Positions 44,801 to 57,035 of a stretch of 64,000 bases of DNA are shown here, piece after piece. How positions within the stretch are numbered: position 1 is the first letter of the stretch; every line of letters starts with the position of its first letter. A model generated the notes under the pieces. The model searched no databases and was not told the DNA's origin. It saw nothing but the letters and a program-made list of their open reading frames with translations. The position numbers and the translations under genes are program-made. Source of the DNA: Tribonema minus (taxonomy: Eukaryota; Sar; Xanthophyceae; Tribonematales; Tribonemataceae); the NCBI GenBank assembly GCA_017506865.1, contig JAFCMP010000540.1, positions 124,001 through 188,000 of the forward strand, in the 5' to 3' direction.

Positions 44801-47800
44801 ACATCCTGCTTGCCAGCATGCAGGAAGTGACCTCTACAGAAGTGATGATTGTCACTTTGACAATCAGCATACAGCTTGCCAGCAGCAGTGATCCTGAGAT
44901 GGTGTCACAGGTGTAGCAACGCACACTTAGCCTGCAGGTTTGTGAGCATGGTCTCCTACGGAGGTCACCTGTAGGGGCACATTGATGGCTAGGATGGACA
45001 GCAAACAGCGGACAATGAAAAGAGACACCATGTGACACTACTTGTGCAAAGTTGGGTCTAGTGCGCTCACCCTTCGGCTGAACTTGTCAAATTCCTCAAA
45101 GTACACACCGCCTCCTACCACTGAGAAAAAGGTCCAGAAAACCTGCATACAGCAGAAGCAAGGGCAATGACAGAACACATTGCGGTGTGATCCTTGGTAC
45201 ACTTGCAGTAGGAACCATAGGATGGTCGGGTGTGTAGCGCATTGGTGCTTGAACGCACAAGAAAAAGAGTTTTCTTCAGGTCAAGGGGGGAACACACGCC
45301 GTCAAGGCAATGGCAGTGTGGGCCTATTGGTATGTCCACATGTGCATCCCCCCGCAGCTACCACTTGTCCAGCGCAATATGTGCTGTTACTGGTGGCTCA
45401 AGTGCATGTTTGCGAGTGTACCATATCAATGGCCAGAGCAGCCCCCAATGAAAGTCAGTCCGCGATCATCCAAGTATAGAGCTAGCACACACCTGTAGGG
45501 CAGGTATGATGAAAAGCCCATGGAACATTGCCAGTGCCCTGTTCATGCGCACCAGCCAGAAGACTGTGGTGGTTGCCCAAAGCAGTGTCACAACATAGGT
45601 GAACGCATGTCCCAGTTGGTTGTCCCCTGCACACACGGCACAAACAATCATCAGAAAGCATGTGTGTCACGCAAACAATAGCTTGGCTGCAATGGCTTCA
45701 TCACCATTACAGCAGCAGCCACACTTGTGACTGTGACAGACACACTGCGCGCCAACAGAATGCAAGGTCTTCACCAGTGCGCAGCATGGTTGCCAATGCT
45801 GTTTGTGGCTGTAAAGCATCCACTAAAAGCAGTGGTGTTGCCGGCGCATGTCAGTTGACATGACAGTACACAGAGCATGCATGTCAGCACTGGCACTGAA
45901 GCCAAATATGCTGGTCATGAAGTTCCAAAATGCAAACGTGACTCACCTCTCACAGTCATGGTGATGAGCTCACTGAGACACTTGGCCTGTATGACACTCT
46001 GCGTGCCAATGATGGCGCTGCATATGGAGTAGGCCACTGGCATCACTGTGTCCGTCCCAGGGAGTGCGTGGCCTTGCTCCCGTCTGTTACATAGCATGAA
46101 CGACGGTGTAAAGCAGAGCATCAGCGTGTGTCCAGATGTGTGTACGCATCACATGCATCTTCAAACTTCAATGCACGTTGATCTACCATCGCCAGCATGC
46201 ATTGCTTGATCATGATCACTCAAATTAAATGTCAAAGTTTTCCTTGAGCAGTCCAGACAGTCAACTAAGGGCTAGCTTAAGCTCGCCTCAGATACGCACA
46301 GTGAAGTAAGAGAGTGGCCATCAGCAAGCCTATGTGCGGGGAGAGAGTGACTGTGTGCACGAGTTGTAACACAATGAAACACTCAAAGTGGGCATTTGTT
46401 GCTTACAGTGTACATCAACAGGCAACATAGACATGACACGATATCAATTACGAAAGCGCACTGGGTCAAGGTGCATGTTTGCTTCTGCTATGAATGCATA
46501 CCTGCGCTTGTAGTGTGAATGCGCCATGTGCATGAGCACTGCCATGAGGCCTTCAACCGCCAACAGTGTCTGGTAGTCAGCATCGTAAAAGTGCACCAGA
46601 TCTGCTTGGTCATAGTTCGAGTCCTGCACGAGCAGATACAATGCACATGCAAACATCGCCACATGAGCTTCAGAGTCTGTCATCAGCCATCCTGCTCAAG
46701 CTTTCCCAAAGCCTTATGTCAACATGATGACACCACTTCAGGAGTAGTTCAGCGTAAGCCAGTGGACGCACTCCAAACCTATGGCACCATGTGATCAGGC
46801 AGCTGCCCTCTGCCAGACGGCGATAAACTGGAAGAAGTGGGCGTAACATGCAGCCATTGCTATCGCAGTTTGCCGGGCGTTGCGATGACCACAGCTATAA
46901 TTGTACTAGTGCTCCAAGGCATCTTCTTGCTCCAATCTGACACCAACGCAGTACAATCGAATAAACTACCTCAAGCTGGGTGCGTACATGGCGTAAGTAG
47001 AAGAGTACTGTTGTTAACATCTACAGGGTGACATCAGGCATTGCCATGAGTCGAGTACTGATCCATTTACTGCGACAACAGTGCAATTTTCCATGCTGCA
47101 CACCTGTTGTGGACTGTGGAAGACAGCAATGCAGTTGCCTGTAATGATGGTTGCTGTGCCCAGAAGTATGCGCTTGGTCACCACCTCCTGCAAGGCGATG
47201 CAACAATGACATCAAGTCACAATCACAGCTATGTATGCAATGCTTGCTTGATACAGAGCTCACAGAACTGCAAGATGCGAAAAAAAGGGCGGGCGCACTG
47301 TGCTTTGAAGCCGAGAATGGTTGCATGCAACAAGGACACATGATGTGGACATGTGTTTGCTGATGCAATGAATCTTGAAGCACACTCACTTTGGAAGTAC
47401 CAAGCGCTTCATTCACAGTGGCTTTTCAACATGATCATTACTCGACTTGAGCACTGATGTGCTGCACTGATTGTTTACACTGCAAACAACAGGATGAAAC
47501 ATGTCATAGAATACTTCTATCTATTGCCGCACACAGTACTTGACATCACAAGAGCAAGGATGAATGAATAAGCCAATCACAGAGCGACGAGCAGGGAACA
47601 CAACTGTGAGGGCCCATCCACTCAGCATGCAGTGACAAAGGTATACTGGTGGTGCTGCTGCTCTGCTTGGCGCGAATTGATTAATTGCTGCACAAGCTGT
47701 GTACACAGACCGTCAGCCACGTACGTACGCACCTTCAATATGACCTTCCCAAATATGACGTTGCTGATAAACTGGACAGAGCCCAGGCTGGCCAGCAGGC

Positions 47801-50745
47801 TCTGGGGGGCAAACCCCATAGATGCAAAGTTGAGCAGTGACCCCAGTGTAAGGGTACCAGCACCAGCATACCACAACCGTGCCGATGTCTGTGCAGCTGA
47901 AGGCCGACAGCAACAGCAGCACAGGCTGTGACAAACAGGACACTCTTCGCTCAAATCGGAGTCCGTAGCGGTGTAGATGTCCTTGGAGGACAGGTGGGTG
48001 CGTGCCTGCATATGACACCCAAGCAGCAGGAGCAGCAGGTTGAGCAAAGTGACGTAAAGTGACGACATGAGTCTGCCACCACTAGCACCAGCTACTGATA
48101 GAGCAGTAGTCTTGTTACCTCAGGTACGCGCTGAGTCAGATTGCTGCACCACCACTATCAACTGTAAAGAGAAATAAATCAGGGCCGCATAGCCGATGCA
48201 GCAGCGTGTACCTACAACCATTTGTGACAAACACATGTATCATGTGTAGCCTATAGGCTATCAGCAGCACTCCCTAGTCAGTGTCATCCCAACTACAATT
48301 GCACAAGGTGGGAGGAGGTGCAACTGCTGCAATTGAAACTGATGCACGGAAACGTCACAGCCTTGCTGCAGTGAAACGTCTCGCTATAGTACTCATAAGC
48401 TGCGCATGGCTGATGGCATCATCATATATAGCAATGAATCCATTACGCCTGTTTGATGATCTAAAGTCAATAGGCATGTGCTGATGCACATCTACACGGG
48501 CAGGCTACATGTCCCCAGCGTTTAACTGGCAAAGCGCAAATGGTACACAACACAACACAGCACAACACATTGGATGGCATTGTCTATCAAGCCAGTGAAG
48601 TCAGTATGCGCATGCAAAACGCGTACTTAAGGTCTCATATACCTTGGCTCTGGTAAGCCCCATATCTGTGAGCTCCAGTTCTGCACCAACTGCAGCTGCT
48701 CCATTCAGATCAGTCAGGCCCACCGCAGCTGCATGTGAGGCATCACCGCCTGCCGCACAGCAACAAAGCAGCCAATTCAACACGGTTAGCCATAGGAATT
48801 GCAGGTGGTAAATGATCAACTGCCACCGCGTGATGCCATCACGAGCTTCAGGTACAGTACATCTCCTGCAGCTGAGTAGCTTCAGCAGAAACTCAAGGCA
48901 TGCAAACACTGTATGATACCACCTACGTGCCTGATCCGGTACAGCCCATTGCCATGACAACTACGATGGTGGTGAACGCAATTCGTACATGTGCCGCCAA
49001 CACAGCTTGCAAACTACAGAAGTACGCTAGACCAGGGTATCTATGGATGCGATTGAGCAGTTGCAGATTCCAGTACATTACCGATGCTAGCGTTCAGGAC
49101 TGGGTAAACTAGCAATTGTCTATTGGCAGAACTGCACACATCTTGTGCTTCCACATGCCTCGAGTTTCTGATTTCTGACCAAGGCCCCACAGGTTCGCAC
49201 AACGCATATGCGATGTCTTCAGCCGCTGCCGCAATAACCAGCTTAACGGTGGCGTCACAGGGGCAGCCATCACATGCCATCTGCACCCCCCCCACACACA
49301 CACACCACATATGCACACACAGTACTTTGCATCCACCACATACTGTCAAGTATGCAGCTGATGCAATGCGCATGCAGTGATGCATAATGACAAAGTTCCG
49401 CTTAAGGCTGGCTGACTGCACCAGAGGTTCTCAGTTTTGGGAGTGAAAGTTGGTCATGATAGATGCAGCCACATATCACAAATATGCAGGAATAAAACAG
49501 TGCCAGATGCCGAGCTTCATTTCTAGTGTTCTGAGCCGATGCCATCGGCCGGCTTTTTGGTTTTGCGAATATGGATCGGCCGGCAATTTCGGCTTTTTCG
49601 GCTGTCATTGGCTTTTCGGCTTTTTGACCGGCTTTGCGCCGCAACCGCCCTTTTTCAGGGGCCTTATTGCATAGTAGTCGGCAAAGCAGAACTGTAACAG
49701 TACTGCCGTTGGCAACACCAAGTGTACACGCCAGAGTGCTCAGCATCTTGTAGCATCCTTCCTGTGTTTGGTAAAGCTCTTGTCCATTGTGTCGATCATA
49801 CTCAAACATGCACCACCAACAACAGAGTGGCTGCCACTCATCGCAGAGAGAGAACGTAGGTCTCTGCTGCGCCGTATCCGGCAGCATTCGATTCGCCTTG
49901 CTTCGCTTCTCGACGTCAAGCACAGCAACCCAGCGCCAACCTCGAGCTCTATGGAACCGCTGGTGCCGCCGCAACAGCTTCGAAGTCGCTACTTGTAGTA
50001 CCATCTGCAGCAGCTTGCGATGCAGACACGCTGAGGGCCGAGGTGTGGGCTGAGGAAGGGCCTTGATTAGGCTTTTAAAATAGGCACATTGAGAAGAAGC
50101 CAAAGCCGGCGTGAGCGATCAGCGGGCTTTTCGGATTTCTGTTTTAGCCGAAGCCAATCGGCTAAGCCCACTTCGGCTCACAACACTATTCATTTCACTT
50201 CAGAAGGGAATTATTGCATGAGATTGGTACTTGCACACAAGTGGCCAAAAGGCGATCAAATGCGCAAGGTCGATGTATCAATCACCACCTCCATCAAACT
50301 CTCTTGAGAAGTCCGTGAACATACTCCAGAAGAAGCTGAAGCTGAGCACATACATGTCTGTAAATGCACTTCCGTTCTTACCTGCCCCTCCATAAGGCCG
50401 CCACGCCCCTGTGGATGCTGCTCCACCACCGTTGATTCCATTCCCCGCAGCCGCACCATTTGCTCCATGCTCTGCGCCATCGTCATAATCTGCTCCACCG
50501 CTACTACCCAGTGACCGAGAACGGTGCCCCAACCCAACTCCTGCAGACGCATTGCCACCCCACTTTGATAACTCCACCGCTGTGCGCTTTGTCCCCCTAA
50601 ATCGTCCCGTTTGTCCTGGCTTCACAGGGGAGGTGCCACTGGCACCATTTTTGGGTATCAACTGGTCCAGTGCCTCCACATCCACTGTTGGCCGCTTGCT
50701 GCTGCGGCCATGTCGCTTATGACTGCGTGCATCACGAGAGCGCAT
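41854..50745 (-). CDS. NIPA-like multi-pass membrane transporter (DUF803/Mg2+ transporter family)
   Basis: NIPA proteins are drug/metabolite-transporter-fold membrane proteins, several of which move Mg2+; the substrate here is inferred only from family. Thirteen exons: 50745-50382, 48749-48643, 48005-47733, 47187-47104, 46623-46502, 46083-45947, 45626-45493, 45142-45071, 44622-44479, 43792-43625, 43437-42931, 42702-42504, 42041-41854, total 832 residues. Membrane segments in family order include LLNFASMGFAPQSLLASLGS, LLGTATIITGNCIAVFHSPQ, MPVAYSICSAIIGTQSVIQA, FTYVVTLLWATTTVFWLVRM, VFWTFFSVVGGGVYFEEF and TAFSLGVAVVFCGVYFMAP. Unusual features are a soluble Gly/Ser-rich N-terminus (about 150 residues), a nine-His run (about 465-473), a ten-Glu run opening exon 12, and a long C-terminal tail. 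Within exon 11 a short unspliced intron ending TTTGCCGTGCAG is possible. Intron 1 carries a hAT-like element. Confidence 0.85.
49524..50188. mobile_element. Non-autonomous hAT-like transposon in NIPA-like intron 1
   Basis: The terminal inverted repeats are TAGTGTTCTGAGCCGA at 49524 and its mirror TCGGCTCACAACACTA ending at 50188, 16 bp with one mismatch. Both ends are flanked by the identical 8-bp direct repeat TTCATTTC (49516-49523 and 50189-50196). An 8-bp duplication and ends starting TAG are hallmarks of the hAT superfamily. The 665-bp interior has subterminal CGGCTTTT-type motifs at both ends. It has no intact transposase, only a minus-strand frame of unknown meaning. Confidence 0.88.
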
Positions 50746-51390
50746 GGCCACATACACGTGTTGTGTAGGCAGTTATATGTTGAAAGCGCGCCAAAGTGAC
50801 TACGGCGGCAAGCAATGAGCAAATAGATTGCAACCAGCACCACTTGCATAGATTTTTTCAAGAAGGAGCTATCGCCAAAAAACACAAGAGATGCTGCCTT
50901 TGCCAACAATGCAATCAGCGGCATTCAAGCGTGTACTCACCTGAGCTTCATAAGGTTTGTGCCCAGATTGATGGTGATACTGCCCAAGCAGTTGATGACA
51001 ACGCCCACAACCCATCGCGGAGGATGGGGCATACCGGAGAGCAGCGATTGCTGAACTTAGGGCTGCTCGCTTATCAGCGACAGCCCATCACCTCCTCGTC
51101 AACAGCAAGCGACGTAGCAACGCCCAGATTGCGACACTGAAAGTCTCAGTAGAGGCCAGATGTCTGCTGAGTACACACAGCCAGCAGCGTCACTCAAAAA
51201 CCCAACCTCCAGATTCGCTCGAGCAGAATCGGCAGCTGTACATGCAGTGATACCAGAGAAAGGCCAGACCGCTGATGAATTGCGTGTCAGCTCTAACGCC
51301 AACAGCGCTGACAGGCACCTGAACAGGCCAGTTGGTCTCTTCTTCGCAGCGCGGCGCGTCCTCTTTTGAAGAACGTACAGTTTCCCACAG
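50746..51390. promoter_or_regulatory. Shared upstream region of the divergent NIPA-like and BCS1 genes
   Basis: About 645 bases lie between the two divergent start codons. Both promoters and 5' UTRs are expected here. The BCS1 start follows directly after TTTCCCACAG, which could be an acceptor, so a 5' exon of BCS1 within this region cannot be excluded. I see no TATA-like element I would defend. Confidence 0.4.
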
Positions 51391-54300
51391 ATGATGCAGG
51401 GTTTTGGTGCTGGTGGCAGAAGCCAGGGTGCTGGTGCTAGCGGAGGAGGTGGTGACCTGCTGGGCACCATGACAGGCGACAGCGCCGCAGCTAGCGGCGG
51501 TGCATCGTCCCTCTTCTCGATTGCGAGCATGGACAGCAATCCATTCTTCACTGGAGGTGTGGGCTTGGCTCTGCTGGGAGCAGCGGCGGGTGTTGCTAGG
51601 AGGGTGGGCGCAGCTGGCACCATGATGGCCAGGCGCCATCTGCTGATGACATTAGAGGTGCGCTTTGACATTTTGACAATATCACGATTTCGGTGTTTGC
51701 TGTTCGTGTCGTGCATTGCTGTGGCGGAAAGTGGGGATTCACATGGATGAATACGTCTGGGTCTGGATCTGCTGCAGGTCACCAACAAGGACCCTAGTTT
51801 TCCGTGGGTGCTGCACTGGCTGACGACGCAGGGGCATCGCTCACAGCACCTCAGTGTCAACACCACTGCTTTCAAGCGCAGCGATGGCAGCACTGGGTAA
51901 GTGCACATTGTCGTTGGAATTCTTGGTCAAGAACCCTCGGTGTTTTTCAGAAGTTGGGTGCATAATGTGGTGTTGAGCTGCCGAGTTCATCGTTGTGAGC
52001 CTCTGCTGGCTGTCGTGTGTCCTTCGGCACAAATGTGGACGATGCTTGTGCGTCGATTCACATGGCATGTTTGCATGTCTTGCAATGTAGATATCGATGC
52101 AATGCTCAAGTGTGACCATAGTTGTGATTGCATTCAGTGACGATGTCGTGAAAACCCGCTGTGCAGAATTCATGGACTGAACAATCATGTTTGTTGTGTG
52201 ACACAGCACACTGCAGTGCCCTCATGGCCGCAAATGGCATTATATACACGCGAGTGCCAGCTGTTTGTTGCATCCACGATTGCAATACGAATCAGCACTG
52301 CATTGCCACAGTGTGTCACACTGCACTGCTCACATGATGCTCTGCAGGTTACGTTTTGACATGATGCCAGGACCAGGTCGGCACCTGATACCCTACAAGA
52401 ATCGTTGGTTTTGGGTGGAGAGGGAGCGCCAAGTCAACAGTGTCACGCTTGAGACTGGCACACCATGGGAAAAGGTACACGTTTCAGTATCTTCGTTTTC
52501 AGAGCGTTGGAAGTGGTTGGCCTTGTTACAGAAAGGCCCCAGCACAGAGCTGGCAGCCCTGCACCCCACATTTTTCAGCTATTGTTGTCATTCTAAGTGA
52601 GATGTCAGCAAGGTATGAATTCTCCGTCTCCAGAGTATAAAACTGTTACTCTCTAGCGCTGGCGCATTGCCTTAGGGAGGGGGCATGACTGAAATGATGC
52701 TCTGAGCACCCAACGCGTTTCCGCATCATCTGTCTTTTCTGATTGGTTTGCTGTGACAGATCAATCGCCTTTTTGGTTAGCGAGTGTCATGCATAACTTT
52801 GAACGGGTCAACCTGTTGCACTGGTGGTTGCCCAGTGTCTGCATGTGTGTTTTCATACCAGTAACAGCATGACTTCTTGACTGATGTATCATGGCTGCAA
52901 TTCCTGGAGCAATACTAGAGCAAGTCACGTCCTTCCTAGCAAGGTGCTTGAACACATGCTTCACGCGCTGATGACTTTATACATACGTGTGCATCGACAT
53001 GCATCACCTATGCAGGTGGTGATGACTACCATAGGGCGGGACCCTACCGTGTTTGACCATCTGCTGCAAGATGCTCGCACAGCTGCGCTAGCAAAGGCTG
53101 ACGGCACCGATACGCTTACCATCTACACCTGCTGGGGTGCTGACTGGAAGCCATTTGGCCACCCACGGAGGAAGCGGCCTCTTACATCGGTGAGCCCCAC
53201 ATGTGTTGTTGTAGCCGTTGTTGCATTTATCTGAGGTGGGCAAGCATTTAAAGTATCGGGATCAAACAGCCTGCTTTCTGCATTTTTGTGTGCCTGTGGG
53301 GCAAAGAGATGCACAGAGATGGTGCCATTTTTGTGTTAACGGCTGGTCTAGACACTTGAGGCGGTTGATGACAATCTGACCCGTTTCCACTCAGCATGTG
53401 CAGCAGCTCAATCTGGTGCACCAGTCGACTGGAGAAGGCCTCACGCAATCTGTTGTACTGGTGTTTATTCTTCACTTGCTTGACAGAGCTATGTGTTACA
53501 ATGAGTTTCTGCTGCAGGTTGTGCTGGACGATGGGATTGGCGAGCGCATCATGGGGGATTTGCAGGAGTGGCGGCACTCAGCCAAATGGTGAGTTGTGCT
53601 GATTGGCTGCATTCCAACACTCACTGCATGCTATCGCGCTGTAGCATGCAAGCGACTCTGCCTTCTAAATGGCACACCATTGTGTGCGAGGTCAGTTATC
53701 ATAGGTGTGCGTGCAGCGGCAGCCTTGTAATGAAAGCCGGTTTTATGCACATCTGTGTACGGCCATGGCTGTTGCAGAAAGTGTGTCTCGTTATCATGCG
53801 CGAAGGCCTTGGCCTTGAGATGGTGCCTGCCAAAGCATCTTGCCACATTATGGCACTACAGGCAGGGGCATGACCTCCCCTAGAACTTGAATTAACTCGT
53901 CATAACTTGCAAAGAAGTCTCCACAAACTTTTCAAATGTACCAGCAATGCTCTGTAAGCCAACACTGACATTGTCGCCATCACTGCTCAGTCCAGGCCCA
54001 ATGCCATATATTCTGATCGCCCTCTCTCTGTTAAGCGCAGGTACTACGAAAGAGGCGTGCCATACAGGCGCGGGTACTTGCTGCACGGTCCACCAGGCAG
54101 CGGCAAGACGTCTTACATCTATGCCATTGCTGGCCACCTGGACTACGACATCTGCATGCTCAGCCTCAGTGAGGAGGGCATGAGCGACGACAGGCTGGCA
54201 CATGCACTCAGCCAAGCACCACAGCGAAGCATCATCCTGCTGGAGGTGAGGCGTACATGGCATTGTGTGCATGTTGTGCACATGGTGTGTGACGCCTTAG

Positions 54301-56294
54301 TGTGAGGCTTTCTCAGATGCTGCTGTGGTAATCTCTTCGGGGCTTGCACGAACAACACTCGTGAATTGTTTGCGGATTGGGGATCATGTCTTGCATGCAA
54401 GAGATTGACATTAGAAGCGTGTACTGCTCTGCATAGACGGGCTGCTAGTTCCCATGTCACATGGAGTCACAACTTTGCTCAATGGCTGTCGTTGACGCAT
54501 CCACTTGCTAATGTTTGAGGGCATAGCATGATGCTCCAATTGAATCATCCTGTTGACAGCCCTCATGCTCATTGCCCAGCTACAGCATCCAGCTCGCGTG
54601 TGTACAACTGATCAAACACCTTCGTGTCTGGGGATTTAGGTGCATGCAGAGTGCAGCACAGCAGTTGATGCAAGTACTGTACTATTCACATGGGCTGATT
54701 GCTTCTTCTGACACCTATCGTTGTTGGTTGCTGCAGGATGTGGATGCAGCCTTTTTGCACAGAAGCGCATCCGCCAGCAGCAGAGGGCGTGTGACCTTCA
54801 GTGGCCTACTCAACACTCTTGATGGGGTCACGTCAAGGTATTTCTATATTGCCAGTGTACTTAATGCTCTGATGATGTTAGCACATGTGGTATGCACATG
54901 GTTCTGTGCACGTTTGCCCACTGATATGGATATTCAGCCAGATTGTCTCATACTGGCACTGTCTGTGGTAGCATGGCTGAACTGCTTGTGCAAGCTTGTC
55001 CATGGCCCTCGATGCTTCGACAAGATCTGAGCTGTCCTGCGGTGACCCGAGCTTTGACAGTCAGTTTTTGCTATTGCTGTAATATCAGCTTGCCTGGTTG
55101 TACGTGCGGACTCTGACCTTGAACATGTGAAGAACCACATTTGACTGGCCTTTGTCCGTGTGCCATGCGCTGGTCATACGTGCAAAGTTATGCAAAGCGT
55201 GAATCGTATGCCGCAACTGTCCATACTTTGTTGCACTACTGTAGTGAGATGGCTTGATGCTGACAGCACTGCCCTCTGCCCATGCCTATGATTGCGTACA
55301 TGTATGCGGTGTCACGCGTGCACTTGGTGTTGACCCCCTTGTCCTGTGTGCCTCTCATGCGCTCACTACGTGCCCTGACTGCAGCGAGGAGAGGCTGATC
55401 TTCATGACCACCAACTTTGTGGAGAGATTAGATCCTGCCCTGATGCGACCGGGGCGCGTGGATGTGGTGGAGTACATTGGGGCAGCTTCTACCAATCAGA
55501 TGCGGCGACTCTTTGCACAGTTCTACCCGGCGCTGCCTGCCAGTTCAGATCTGCCAGACAACTTTGCCTCTCAAGTGGACACAGCAGCGAGGTAAGCGGT
55601 GCGCCGGACGGTGACAAGTTGTCTGGAGCCCATGAATGTGCAGCAGGCACCCGTTCGAAAATTTGAGGCCATCTGGAGAACGCACCCGCTTTCACCTCTT
55701 TAACATCTGAGTTCTGCCGCATGTAGTTCTGCCTCATGTAGCTCTGCTCTTGTGGCAATGCCACGCTGCATGCTTCAGCAGCATGATACACGCGTCACCA
55801 CAAGCTCCACATTGCTATGCTTCGAGCTCATTCATGTGACTGGTGTGCGATGGCACTGCGGTTGTGGCTCTGCAGCGTGCTCTGCGTTCTGCCCATATGC
55901 CTGTAACCTTAGAGGTAGGGCAAGCAACACCAGGCACTCACAACCGACAACCATGCAATCATGCCCGGCTTCACTCTCATTTGCCTCGGTGTCATCATGC
56001 TGCTGTTGCAGATCCGGCGTCAGCATGGCTGCACTGCAAGGCTACCTGTTGCTGCACAAACTCAGGCCTGAAGAGGCGGTGGCGATGGCACACGACCACT
56101 TTGCACAGAAGGAGCGTGAGACAACAGCTGCTAGTCTTGCGGAGCTGATCACACCAACCTCAGCTGAACTTGTGCCACAGGCAGAGGTAGAGCTCATTGA
56201 CGGCCGACCGAACCGCACCAAGCGAAGGCCGATAAGCGCCTTTGAGCTGGACAAGATGTTCTACAACCCACAGCAGGGCTCTGGCTTTGAATAA
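51391..56294 (+). CDS. BCS1: Mitochondrial chaperone BCS1 (AAA ATPase)
   Basis: BCS1 is an inner-membrane AAA ATPase that translocates the folded Rieske iron-sulfur protein into respiratory complex III. Nine exons: 51391-51657, 51778-51896, 52348-52474, 53016-53189, 53518-53588, 54041-54245, 54737-54837, 55385-55591, 56012-56294, total 517 residues, near family length. A single membrane segment follows NPFF at residues 50-53 (about 52-70), as usual near the N-terminus. The BCS1-specific domain shows [30 protein letters not shown] and LETGTPWEK. The AAA core shows Walker A GPPGSGKT (269-276), Walker B IILLEDVD (317-324), sensor MTTN (362-365) and arginine fingers in MRPGRVD (375-381). The typical [18 protein letters not shown] precedes Walker A. 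All catalytic residues are present. No cleavable presequence is seen, as in other BCS1 proteins. Confidence 0.95.
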
Positions 56295-57035
56295 GACACA
56301 TACTCCTTCCCAATGCCTTGCACTTGTATTTGATTGGATCACTGCAGTCGTTACATTCCTTGGCACTGTCATGCCACCAATCATCGACGGTTTGCATCAG
56401 GTTAACTGTCGTTGAAAATGTGAGCCTTGGAGGACTCGTCGTGTTTGCAGGTGAAGGCTGCAAGGGAGGCCAAGTGTTTAGCACGCGCATGCAGCCGAAA
56501 TTAGCATGTGTGGGATTTCCTGGGTTGTGCCCCAGGTGATTGTAGCAATTGTTCTAGCCAAAGGCTGCATCTCATCCCATCCAAGCTGTGCGGCAGGAGT
56601 GATTGTGTGCTGGGCCATCCTGTGACTGCTGGACTGAACGCGGAGCGCAGTCATTGGGCTGTGCTGCAGCAGTTCAGTACAGTCGTACCCGCCCCTCAGC
56701 GGAAGTATGTTTACAAATACATCACAAGCAAAGGAGGTCAACGTAGTAACACCAGCCTTCCTGGGGCCTAGGTACTTAGGGTTAGGCCTTTCTGACGACT
56801 ACAAGTCCAGACGCACCATGTTTGCAGAAGGCTATCATGAAAACAACAGCGCCAAGCAGCCTGACTGCACTGACGGATCACAACACAGTGCTTGCAGTGA
56901 ATCAATCACTGGTGACTTTGCATTGGTTTAGCATTTTTTATTAACCGCTTTCAGAACATGACACGTGGAGGGGCTCTGACACAGGCAGAGTGCTGAGAGA
57001 GTAGATTGAGACACACAAACACACGACTGGGCATC
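56295..57035. other. Intergenic region, BCS1 to M41-like gene
   Basis: About 740 bases between two genes in the same orientation; it should carry the BCS1 3' UTR and the promoter of the next gene. No gene or repeat is recognised. Confidence 0.5.

Noticed and set aside
49402..50103. 233-codon minus-strand frame in NIPA-like intron 1 as a gene
   Set aside because: Most of it lies inside the hAT-like element and it starts outside any splice context. It does not show the hAT transposase motifs I know.
51099..51908. 269-codon minus-strand frame overlapping BCS1 exons 1 and 2
   Set aside because: It is antisense to well-supported BCS1 exons and has no recognisable domain.
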